A DNA stretch of 64,000 nucleotides, taken from Burkholderia ubonensis subsp. mesacidophila (GTDB lineage Bacteria; Pseudomonadota; Gammaproteobacteria; Burkholderiales; Burkholderiaceae). A program made the translations under genes and the position numbers. The notes under the pieces were generated by a model, which was not told the origin of the DNA, ran no database searches, and worked only from the letters and a program-made list of their open reading frames with translations. The stretch lies in the NCBI RefSeq assembly GCF_002097715.1, contig NZ_CP020738.1, positions 1,054,001 through 1,118,000 on the forward strand, read 5' to 3'. Positions 18,673 to 25,701 of the stretch are shown here, in pieces (position 1 is the first letter of the stretch; each line of letters opens with the position of its first letter).

Positions 18673-21084
18673 ATGGCAAAGACGACAGGCGGAAAGAAAG
18701 CAACAGGCAAGGGCTCGACGGAGCCGACCAAGAAGGTCACAGCGGCCAAGTCTGCTTCTTCCGCCAGGACGATGTCTTCCGCCACGACGGCCACTGCAAG
18801 AAAAAGAACCGCGGCCGGCACTGCTCAGGCTGCGCCGGCGCAGGCAGCCAGAACACGGGCTGCCGCCAGACCCGACTCCGGGCCGGCCAAGCCGGCGGCG
18901 AAGCGGGCAAGTGCGAAAAGCGCAAGGGACACGGCTGCCGCGGCGGACGAAACGGCAGTACGTACTACTCATGCACCCACGGTTCAACCGGCTGTCGTCC
19001 AGCAGCCGCGAGTCGATTTAGCCGGTACGGCGAACTCCATGACGAAAAAGCTGAACGAAGTATCCGTCGATGACGACGCAAATCAGAGCGACGAGCAGCC
19101 TGTTGCGGCTGCCCCGGGCAAATCCAAGGTGCGTGATCGGCGCGCCAAGGAAAAGGCGCTGCTGAAAGAAGCGTTCGCGACGAGCACGCCCGGCACGGCC
19201 GAGGAGCTCGAAGAGCGCCGCGTGAAGCTGCGCGCGCTCATCAAGCTCGGCAAGGAGCGCGGCTTCCTCACGTATGCCGAAATCAACGACCATCTGCCGG
19301 ACAACTTCACCGAGACCGAAGCCCTCGAAGGCATCATCGGCACGTTCAACGACATGGGCGTGGCGGTCTACGAGCAGGCGCCGGACGCGGAAACGCTGCT
19401 CCTGAACGACAACGCACCGGCGGCATCGTCTGACGACGAAGTCGAAGAGGAAGCGGAAGTCGCACTGTCCACCGTCGATTCGGAATTCGGCCGGACGACC
19501 GATCCGGTCCGGATGTACATGCGCGAAATGGGCACGGTCGAGCTGCTCACGCGCGAAGGCGAAATCGAGATCGCGAAGCGGATCGAGGATGGCCTGCGCC
19601 ACATGGTGATGGCGATTTCCGCGTGCCCGACGACGATCGCCGACATCCTCGCGATGGCCGAGCGCGTCGCGAACGAAGAGAGCCGCGTCGACGAACTCGT
19701 CGACGGCCTGCTCGATCCGAATGCGTCGGACACCGACACCGACGGCTTCTCCGCGAAGGCAGCGGAAGAGATCGAGAACGAGGACGAGGACGCCGAAGAG
19801 GAAGAGGAAGAAGAGGAAGAGGAAGACGATGACGGCGCCGCGCAGGCGACCGCCAACGCTGCCCAGCTCGAAGCCCTCAAGCGCGCATCGCTCGAGAAGT
19901 TCGCGCAGATCAGCGAATGGTTCGACAAGATGCGCCGCGCGTTCGAGAAGGAAGGCTACAAGTCGAAGTCCTACCTGAAGGCGCAGGAAACGATCCAGAC
20001 CGAGCTGATGACGATCCGCTTCACCGCGCGTACCGTCGAGCGCCTGTGCGACACGTTGCGTGCGCAAGTGGACGAGGTGCGTCAGGTCGAGCGTCAGATC
20101 CTGCACATCGTCGTCGACAAGTGCGGGATGCCGCGTTCGGAATTCATCGCGCGCTTCCCGGGCAGCGAGACGGATCTCGACTGGGCCGAGAAGGTCGCAG
20201 CCGAAGGGCATTCGTACAGCGCGGTGCTGTCGCGTAACATCCCGGCGATCCGCGAACAGCAGCAGCGCCTGCTCGACCTGCAGGCGCGCGTCGTGCTGCC
20301 GCTGAAGGACCTGAAGGAAACCAACCGCCAGATGGCGGCGGGCGAACTGAAGGCGCGTCAGGCGAAGCGCGAGATGACCGAGGCGAACCTGCGTCTCGTG
20401 ATCTCGATCGCGAAGAAGTACACGAACCGCGGCCTGCAGTTCCTGGACCTGATCCAGGAAGGCAACATCGGCCTGATGAAGGCGGTGGACAAGTTCGAAT
20501 ACCGTCGCGGCTACAAGTTCTCGACGTATGCGACGTGGTGGATCCGCCAGGCCATCACGCGTTCGATCGCGGACCAGGCGCGCACGATCCGGATTCCGGT
20601 TCACATGATCGAGACGATCAACAAGATGAACCGCATCTCGCGGCAGATCCTGCAGGAAACCGGTCTCGAGCCGGATCCGGCAACGCTCGCCGAGAAGATG
20701 GAGATGCCGGAAGACAAGATCCGCAAGATCATGAAGATCGCGAAGGAGCCGATCTCGATGGAAACGCCGATCGGTGACGACGACGATTCCCATCTCGGCG
20801 ACTTCATCGAGGACAACAACACGGTCGCGCCGGCGGATGCCGCGCTGCATGCGAGCATGCGCGACGTCGTGAAGGACGTGCTCGATTCGCTGACGCCGCG
20901 CGAGGCGAAGGTGCTGCGGATGCGTTTTGGTATCGAGATGAGCACCGATCACACGCTCGAGGAAGTCGGCAAGCAGTTCGACGTCACGCGTGAGCGGATC
21001 CGTCAGATCGAGGCGAAGGCGCTGCGCAAGCTGCGTCACCCGAGCCGTTCCGACAAGCTGAAGTCGTTCCTCGAAGGGAACTGA
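18673..21084 (+). CDS. rpoD: RNA polymerase primary sigma factor (sigma-70)
   Basis: Housekeeping sigma factor of 803 residues, against 613 in E. coli. Much of the difference is an N-terminal extension of about 160 residues, rich in Lys, Ala, Thr and Arg and predicted disordered, before sigma region 1.1 ([20 protein letters not shown]). A long acidic run of Glu and Asp lies in the non-conserved region at about 372-393. Region 2 runs from about 561 ([39 protein letters not shown]). Region 4 begins near 740 ([14 protein letters not shown]) with the helix-turn-helix [21 protein letters not shown]. The extended -10 just upstream fits self-recognition. Confidence 0.97.
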   Translation: MAKTTGGKKATGKGSTEPTKKVTAAKSASSARTMSSATTATARKRTAAGTAQAAPAQAARTRAAARPDSGPAKPAAKRASAKSARDTAAAADETAVRTTHAPTVQPAVVQQPRVDLAGTANSMTKKLNEVSVDDDANQSDEQPVAAAPGKSKVRDRRAKEKALLKEAFATSTPGTAEELEERRVKLRALIKLGKERGFLTYAEINDHLPDNFTETEALEGIIGTFNDMGVAVYEQAPDAETLLLNDNAPAASSDDEVEEEAEVALSTVDSEFGRTTDPVRMYMREMGTVELLTREGEIEIAKRIEDGLRHMVMAISACPTTIADILAMAERVANEESRVDELVDGLLDPNASDTDTDGFSAKAAEEIENEDEDAEEEEEEEEEEDDDGAAQATANAAQLEALKRASLEKFAQISEWFDKMRRAFEKEGYKSKSYLKAQETIQTELMTIRFTARTVERLCDTLRAQVDEVRQVERQILHIVVDKCGMPRSEFIARFPGSETDLDWAEKVAAEGHSYSAVLSRNIPAIREQQQRLLDLQARVVLPLKDLKETNRQMAAGELKARQAKREMTEANLRLVISIAKKYTNRGLQFLDLIQEGNIGLMKAVDKFEYRRGYKFSTYATWWIRQAITRSIADQARTIRIPVHMIETINKMNRISRQILQETGLEPDPATLAEKMEMPEDKIRKIMKIAKEPISMETPIGDDDDSHLGDFIEDNNTVAPADAALHASMRDVVKDVLDSLTPREAKVLRMRFGIEMSTDHTLEEVGKQFDVTRERIRQIEAKALRKLRHPSRSDKLKSFLEGN

Positions 21085-21104
21085 TCTCCAGCGTTTCCCC
21101 TCAG

Positions 21105-21148
21105 AACGCCACCGGTATCGATACGGTACCGGTGGCGTTTGTCCCTTT
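21105..21148 (+). terminator. Rho-independent terminator after rpoD
   Basis: A 13-bp perfect stem AACGCCACCGGTA/TACCGGTGGCGTT (21105-21117 with 21127-21139) is followed by TTGTCCCTTTT. It lies 21 bp past the rpoD stop. Confidence 0.8.
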
Positions 21149-21218
21149 TATTGATACAATGCCGGCCCGGCGTCTTTGCCCGGGTGGCGTGCAGTACGCC
21201 TCGCTTCTCTCCTCATCA

Positions 21219-21294
21219 GGGCCTGTAGCTCAGCGGTTAGAGCAGTCGACTCATAATCGATTGGTCGCGGGTTCGAACCCCGCCGGGCCCACCA
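21219..21294 (+). tRNA. ileX: tRNA-Ile2 (CAU anticodon, lysidine-modified type)
   Basis: A 76-nt cloverleaf with encoded CCA. The acceptor stem GGGCCTG pairs with CGGGCCC. The D-arm is GTAGCTCAGCGGTTAGAGC and the T-arm GCGGGTTCGAACCCCGC. The anticodon is CAT at 21252-21254 in the loop CTCATAA. The sequence TTAGAGCAGTCGACTCATAATCGATTGGTCGC follows the E. coli minor tRNA-Ile (CAU) almost base for base and does not resemble elongator tRNA-Met. C34 is therefore expected to be changed to lysidine by TilS so that it reads AUA. It is not an initiator: there is no run of three G-C pairs in the anticodon stem. Confidence 0.88.
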
Positions 21295-21465
21295 TCTCCT
21301 TCTTCCGCAATCCGTAGTGTTCCGCCATGGGGTTCCGAAACCCTTGCTGCAATAGCCTTTCCGAGCATTCCCGGTTCTCCGGATGATGGATCGGCTCCGT
21401 TGATTTCCGCCGTTCAACGGGGGTAGCTTTAGGGGTAACTCGATGCGGTGGAAAGGAGTGACCCC

Positions 21466-23148
21466 ATGGGGCAGCGGCTGCGGCAGGTGGGTATTCGATC
21501 GATCCGGCTGACCACCGGGCTGGTCGTGTTCACCTACGTCGGTACGCACCTGGTGAATCATGCGCTGGGGAACATCTCGCTCGCGTGGATGGAGCGCGAT
21601 CTGCTCGTACAGAAGTTCATCTGGCAGGGGTGGCTTGGAACGACCGCGCTGTATGGCTCACTGGCAACGCATTTCTTCCTCGGTCTATGGGCGCTATACG
21701 AACGGCGCTCGTTGCACTGGACGCCGGCCGAACTGGCGCAACTCGTGCTCGGCCTGTGCATCCCGCCGCTGCTCGCCAACCATCTTGTGAATACGCGGAT
21801 CGCCTTTGCCGAGTTCGGCCTGAACAAGGGGTATGCGCAGCTGCTGTACGCTTTCTGGATCGATTCGCCGTTCTTCGGCGGCGTGCAGCTGACGCTCCTG
21901 GTTGTCGCATGGGTGCATGGGTGTTACGGCGTCTGGTTCTGGCTGCGATTGAAGCCGTGGTTTGGCGCATGGCGGAGCGTGCTGCTGAGCGCTGCCGTTC
22001 TGCTCCCGGTGCTCGCGCTGCTCGGCTTCCTGCAGGGCGGACGGGAAGTGGTCGGGCTCGCGCGGGACCCGGTCTGGCGTGCCGAGGCGATTCGGCCGGC
22101 AAAGGTCGGCACCGGATCGCAGGACCGGTGGCTCGCCGAGTTGCGCAACGACTTCCTGACCTTCGATGGCGGGGCGCTGTTGCTGGTGCTCGGTGCGAGA
22201 CTGGTGCGCGCGGCGCGTGAACGCCGCGCGGGACGGTTCAGCATCCTGTATCCGGATGGACGAAAGATACGGGCGCCGCTCGGATTCTCGGTGCTCGAGG
22301 CAAGCCGCATGGCCAGTATTCCCCATGCCAGCAGTTGCGGCGGGCGCGCCCGATGTACGTTGTGCAGGGTGCGCGTACTCAGCGATACGCCGCTGCCCGA
22401 GCCTGGCGACGCCGAGCGTCGCGTGCTGGAGCGGCTGGGCGCCGATCCGCAGGCCGTGCGCCTTGCCTGCCAGTTGCGGCCAACCCACGATCTCTCCGTG
22501 TGGCCACTGGTGCCGCCGGCGGCCTCTGCCGCCTTCCTGCAGCGGCGTCAGCGGGATGTCATGCCGCAAGAGCGATTCGCGGCGTTCATGTTCGTGGATA
22601 TGCGAGATTCCACGAATCTTGCAGCGGCGCAGTTGCCGTTCGACAGCCTGTTCGTGGTCAGCCGCTTCCTGAGCGCAGTCAGCTCCGCGGTGGTCCAGGC
22701 CGGCGGCCTGCCGAACCAGTTCCTGGGGGACGCGGTGCTCGCGATATTCGGCCTGAGCAGCGATCCGGCCGCCGCCTGCCGCCAGGCGCTCGACGCGGTG
22801 CCGCTGGTGGCGGCCAATATCGACGCGCTCAACACCGCGCTCGAGCAGCAGTTGAAAGCGAAGATCCGGTTCGGCATCGGATTGCATTGCGGTCGCGCGG
22901 TCATGGGCGAGATCGGCTTTCGCGAGCATGTCACCTTCACCGCTATCGGCGATCCGCTGAACGTGGCGTCGCGACTCGAGCAATTGACAAAGGAGGTCGC
23001 TTGCGAGGCGATCGTCTCGGACCTGGTCTTCGAGCATGCCGGCATTTCAGCCGCGGGTCTGCCGCAGCTTGCCGCGCGCGTAAGAGGCCGCGATGACCCG
23101 GTACCCGTGCGGGTGCTGTCGAGGGCGGCGCAGATGCCTCGAGGCTGA
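21466..23148 (+). CDS. cyaC: Membrane redox-type cyclase: haem-anchor / [2Fe-2S] ferredoxin / class III nucleotidyl cyclase fusion
   Basis: A 560-residue three-part protein. Residues about 15-250 form about six membrane helices with histidines at 28, 32, 69, 106 and 151, like the cytochrome b anchor of type II fumarate reductases. Residues about 255-345 form a plant-type [2Fe-2S] domain with C291, C297, C300 and C335 (C-x5-C-x2-C-x34-C). Residues about 370-555 are a class III cyclase: metal ligands D378 and D422, transition-state N499 and R503. Substrate-pocket residues are Q418 (usually Lys) and T490. The architecture resembles the redox-regulated CyaC described in Sinorhizobium meliloti, where the anchor binds two haems b and responds to quinone. 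Here the sensing role is inferred. The start ATG 21466 has AAAGGAGTGACCCC before it. Confidence 0.85.
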   Translation: MGQRLRQVGIRSIRLTTGLVVFTYVGTHLVNHALGNISLAWMERDLLVQKFIWQGWLGTTALYGSLATHFFLGLWALYERRSLHWTPAELAQLVLGLCIPPLLANHLVNTRIAFAEFGLNKGYAQLLYAFWIDSPFFGGVQLTLLVVAWVHGCYGVWFWLRLKPWFGAWRSVLLSAAVLLPVLALLGFLQGGREVVGLARDPVWRAEAIRPAKVGTGSQDRWLAELRNDFLTFDGGALLLVLGARLVRAARERRAGRFSILYPDGRKIRAPLGFSVLEASRMASIPHASSCGGRARCTLCRVRVLSDTPLPEPGDAERRVLERLGADPQAVRLACQLRPTHDLSVWPLVPPAASAAFLQRRQRDVMPQERFAAFMFVDMRDSTNLAAAQLPFDSLFVVSRFLSAVSSAVVQAGGLPNQFLGDAVLAIFGLSSDPAAACRQALDAVPLVAANIDALNTALEQQLKAKIRFGIGLHCGRAVMGEIGFREHVTFTAIGDPLNVASRLEQLTKEVACEAIVSDLVFEHAGISAAGLPQLAARVRGRDDPVPVRVLSRAAQMPRG

Positions 23149-23203
23149 TCCTTGAGCCGCGGCGCCGGGGCGATCTCGCGACGTCGCCCCGAGCGCGACA
23201 AGC

Positions 23204-23539
23204 TCAATGTCCGGAGTAGATGGACCGCACCGGACTCCCCGCCGTTGGCTTCCCGGCCTCCGATGCGCCGTGCTCCGGCATTCCACCCATCGATTCAGTC
23301 GCCACCTTCTGATCGCTGCTGGCAGCATCTTGGGCGGCTGCCTTTGCCTCCGCAGCCTGGATATCTGCAGGATAGTTCGCCTCGTCGCTGACCGCTGGAT
23401 TGTACCCAGCCCGTTCGAGCCGGATGAGATCGGCGCGGACCTGTGCTCGGGTGAGCGGGGCGGACGCGGACTGTGCAAAGGTCGCGGTGGAACTGATGAC
23501 GACGCCAAGCGTCAGTGCCAACAAGGCGATCTTTTTCAT
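23204..23539 (-). CDS. DUF4148 secreted protein
   Basis: A 111-residue precursor starting MKKIALLALTLGVVISSTATFAQ, a clear Sec signal peptide. The mature part opens with the DUF4148 signature LTRAQVRADLIRLERAGYNP and is otherwise Ala-rich and low in structure, ending SPVRSIYSGH. Function of the family is unknown; it is abundant in Burkholderia. The start at 23539 has GGAGTCCTATC before the ATG; an upstream in-frame ATG lacks this. It sits on the opposite strand between the two membrane-anchor genes, next to a second DUF4148 gene. Confidence 0.85.
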   Translation of the reverse strand: MKKIALLALTLGVVISSTATFAQSASAPLTRAQVRADLIRLERAGYNPAVSDEANYPADIQAAEAKAAAQDAASSDQKVATESMGGMPEHGASEAGKPTAGSPVRSIYSGH

Positions 23540-23603
23540 GATAGGACTCCTTTCAATCGAACGCTCAGTCTTCAATGGGCTGAGAGGAACGGTGGCGTGC
23601 GGC

Positions 23604-23945
23604 TCAGGATCCGGAATAGATATTGCAGAAGCTGACCGGTCCGACGCAGGCCGGTGGATCAGACGGAGGCGCTTGCCGTTTGGCGCGGCCGGTATCGCTT
23701 GCGCCTGTCATGGCGGCGCCCATGCCGCTGTCGTTGTTTTGCTGCTTGAGCCTGTTGACTTGCTGTTCGAAGATCGGTGCAACGACGGGGTACGATGTGT
23801 CGGTGATGAAATTCAGGCCGTTGTGCTGAGCTTCGATCAGTTCCTGGCGTACCTGCGCTCGGGTCTTTTCTTGAGCTGGCGCGCTGACGGCAATGCCTAC
23901 TCCGGCGAAGAGAATCAGGGAAGCAATCATGGTTCGCTTATTCAC
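23604..23945 (-). CDS. DUF4148 secreted protein (GTG start)
   Basis: A 113-residue precursor. It begins with a GTG codon (M/V-NKRTMIASLILFAGVGIAV, signal peptide ending SAPAQ), preceded by CGGAGTCCAAA, the same ribosome binding site core as its downstream neighbour. The mature part carries TRAQVRQELIEAQHNGLN, the DUF4148 core. It then has a variable tail with two cysteines (PPACVGPVSFCNIYSGS) that may form a disulfide. It ends in IYSG like its neighbour, so the pair probably arose by duplication and is co-transcribed (64 bp gap). Longer upstream frames are not supported. Confidence 0.8.
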   Translation of the reverse strand: MNKRTMIASLILFAGVGIAVSAPAQEKTRAQVRQELIEAQHNGLNFITDTSYPVVAPIFEQQVNRLKQQNNDSGMGAAMTGASDTGRAKRQAPPSDPPACVGPVSFCNIYSGS

Positions 23946-24387
23946 TTTGGACTCCGATATAGATGAAGAGAAGGTGATGACTTTGAAGCGGGAGGCGTGC
24001 GGAAACACGAGCGGGTTCCATTACTCGTCGTATGTTTCGCAACCGATCAGAATCCAGTGGGACAGAACGTTGGACACGGCGGTCTCCTTTTCTCTGCGCG
24101 CTTCAATGTGAGGGAACCGATACGCTGCAGTCGTCATCCGGCGTGCTCACACGACGGTATACCCGGAACGGTCGTCACTTATTCCGGCAGTTCCACGGGC
24201 TTGTACAAAACTTGACGCGCCCTCCTGTCGATGCAGTCCGCAGTGCCGGCACATGGCAGATGCGTCAACACGCGCGACGGACGCGTTGGGCGCGAACTTC
24301 ATGCGCGGGACGCCGCACATCGCTGGAATAAATCGGCCCGCTCTCCGGTATGTCGATCAGGCGCCGAGAGCACTGGGGGATACGCCG
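23946..24387. other. Intergenic region between DUF4148 genes and the anchor-only gene
   Basis: A 442-bp gap between divergent genes with no convincing coding frame. Frames reading MFRNRSESSGTERW and similar lack a ribosome binding site and family resemblance. It should carry the promoters of both the minus-strand DUF4148 pair and the plus-strand anchor gene. Confidence 0.4.
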
Positions 24388-25332
24388 ATGAGCGACGAGA
24401 AGAGGCCGGCCGGGAATGTTCCAGGCCAACCGCAACGGGACTTCGCGGGCGACCCCGGCGTGAGCGGGGGGCTGCGATCGTCCCTGGTCCGGGATGGCGT
24501 CAGCGCGCGCCGGCCGTTGCGCTTCATGAAGCCCGCGAATGGCCCCGATGCCGGAAAGCCGGCATCGGGGCATGGAGGAATACGACAGGCCGCACGAAGG
24601 CTGCAGCTCGGTTCGGGCATCTTGCTGTGGCTTTATATTTCCATTCACCTGGTCAATCATGCGCTCGGCATCTGGTCAATCGATATCGCGGAGCGCGGCC
24701 TGGCCCTGGCGATCGGACTCTGGCAAAGCCTGCCTGGGACGATCCTGCTATACGGCGCGGCCGGCCTGCATTTTGCGCTGGCGATTCGCACCATTTACAG
24801 CCGACGGCATTGGGCGCTGCCGCCCGCCGAATGGCTGCGCCTCTGGGCGGGACTCAGCCTGCCCATGCTGTTGATACGCCATGTGGTCGGAACGCGCGTC
24901 GCCACATCGTTCTACGGTTTCGAACCCAGTTACGAGCGGGTCATCGTGTCGCTGCTCACGAGCGGCACGCAGGGCTTGCAGATCGCACTGCTCGCGCCAG
25001 GGTGGGTGCACGGCAGTCTTGGGCTGTGGTTTCATTTGCGCCGCCACGCGCTTCTGCGTCGCGCGAAGTTTGTGCTGCTGGCCATGCTCGTCTTCTTGCC
25101 GCTGTTGTCGGCGGCGGGATTCGTTCAGATGGTGCGTGCGATCGCGCCGGGAAATCTCGCCGTACCGGCACCCGACGCGGTGCTGGTCGCGCACCGCGCC
25201 GTGCTCGATACGTGGCGACATTTTCTCGTCATCGGCTATCTGTCGTTGATTGCGACTGCCTTCGCAGGGGGCCTGCTGCGTAACAGGCTCTCCAGAGTCG
25301 ATCCGCACGATGTGCCCAGCGAGCAACGGTGA
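24388..25332 (+). CDS. Orphan diheme-type membrane anchor, paralogue of the cyclase anchor
   Basis: A 314-residue membrane protein. An N-terminal tail of about 70 Gly/Pro/Arg-rich residues precedes about six membrane helices. The helices match the anchor of the cyclase gene 1.3 kb upstream: HLVNHALG, LLYG...LHF, HVVGTR and GWVHGSLGLWF correspond to HLVNHALG, ALYG...THF, HLVNTR and AWVHGCYGVWF. All five histidines are kept (87, 91, 128, 165, 208). It stops just after the last helix, with no ferredoxin or cyclase. It could be a b-type cytochrome, a decoy or partner of the cyclase, or a remnant; intact spacing of the histidines argues against simple decay. The start ATG 24388 has GGGGGA upstream; MADAST at 24253 is less supported. 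Confidence 0.75.
   Translation: MSDEKRPAGNVPGQPQRDFAGDPGVSGGLRSSLVRDGVSARRPLRFMKPANGPDAGKPASGHGGIRQAARRLQLGSGILLWLYISIHLVNHALGIWSIDIAERGLALAIGLWQSLPGTILLYGAAGLHFALAIRTIYSRRHWALPPAEWLRLWAGLSLPMLLIRHVVGTRVATSFYGFEPSYERVIVSLLTSGTQGLQIALLAPGWVHGSLGLWFHLRRHALLRRAKFVLLAMLVFLPLLSAAGFVQMVRAIAPGNLAVPAPDAVLVAHRAVLDTWRHFLVIGYLSLIATAFAGGLLRNRLSRVDPHDVPSEQR
24542..24571 (+). repeat. Strong hairpin inside the anchor-only gene
   Basis: A perfect 13-bp inverted repeat GCCCCGATGCCGG/CCGGCATCGGGGC (24542-24554 with 24559-24571) with loop AAAG lies within the codons of the N-terminal tail. It is followed directly by a GGAGGA sequence. There is no T-tract, so it is unlikely to terminate transcription; it could affect translation or mRNA stability. 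Confidence 0.6.
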
Positions 25333-25466
25333 TCGGCGGCGCAGTGACCGCGCATGAGTTTCGACAGGCAAAACTAAGTCTTGATGCAGGCCGCATCCGG
25401 CTGGCCAACCAAGAGAGTCGGCATAATTATTGCGGAAACGTAAATTTCACTGCCGCGATTCGAGCG

Positions 25467-25495
25467 TTGCGGTTTTCGAACGACAGTGCTAAATT
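25467..25495 (+). promoter_or_regulatory. Candidate promoter of the acyl-CoA dehydrogenase operon
   Basis: TTGCGG at 25467-25472 and TAAATT at 25490-25495 are spaced by 17 bp, and a TGC precedes the -10 as an extended element. It lies about 100 bp upstream of the small ORF at 25594. Confidence 0.35.
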
Positions 25496-25593
25496 TTTTC
25501 GACAGCACTTCTAGTCGCAAAGCCAATCGATAAGTTTTGCCAGACGGAACTACGCGGCGGCACGCCACTGTGCCGCCCGACAGGAGACAAGCG

Positions 25594-25701
25594 ATGGAAC
25601 ATGCCCCGATCGAGCGCATGCATGCCGACTCGTATGCCCGTAGCGCACGATGGGAGCGACGGTCTGCAGCGATTCCGGCACGCCAGGAGGCCGCGCAATG
25701 A
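25594..25701 (+). CDS. Small ORF (35 residues) coupled to the acyl-CoA dehydrogenase
   Basis: This short frame begins MEHAPIERMHADSYARSARW and is Arg/Ala-rich and polar, with no signal peptide. Its ATG follows a strong CAGGAGACAAGCG ribosome binding site. Its TGA stop overlaps the start of the next gene as ATGA, so translation of the two would be coupled. That arrangement suggests a leader peptide or a small protein. No family is recognised and the frame is short enough that chance cannot be excluded. Confidence 0.45.
   Translation: MEHAPIERMHADSYARSARWERRSAAIPARQEAAQ

Noticed and set aside
21219..25332. Genomic island inserted at the tRNA
   Set aside because: No integrase, no duplicate of the tRNA 3' end and no base-composition break were seen. 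Foreign origin of the cyclase module cannot be supported from this window.
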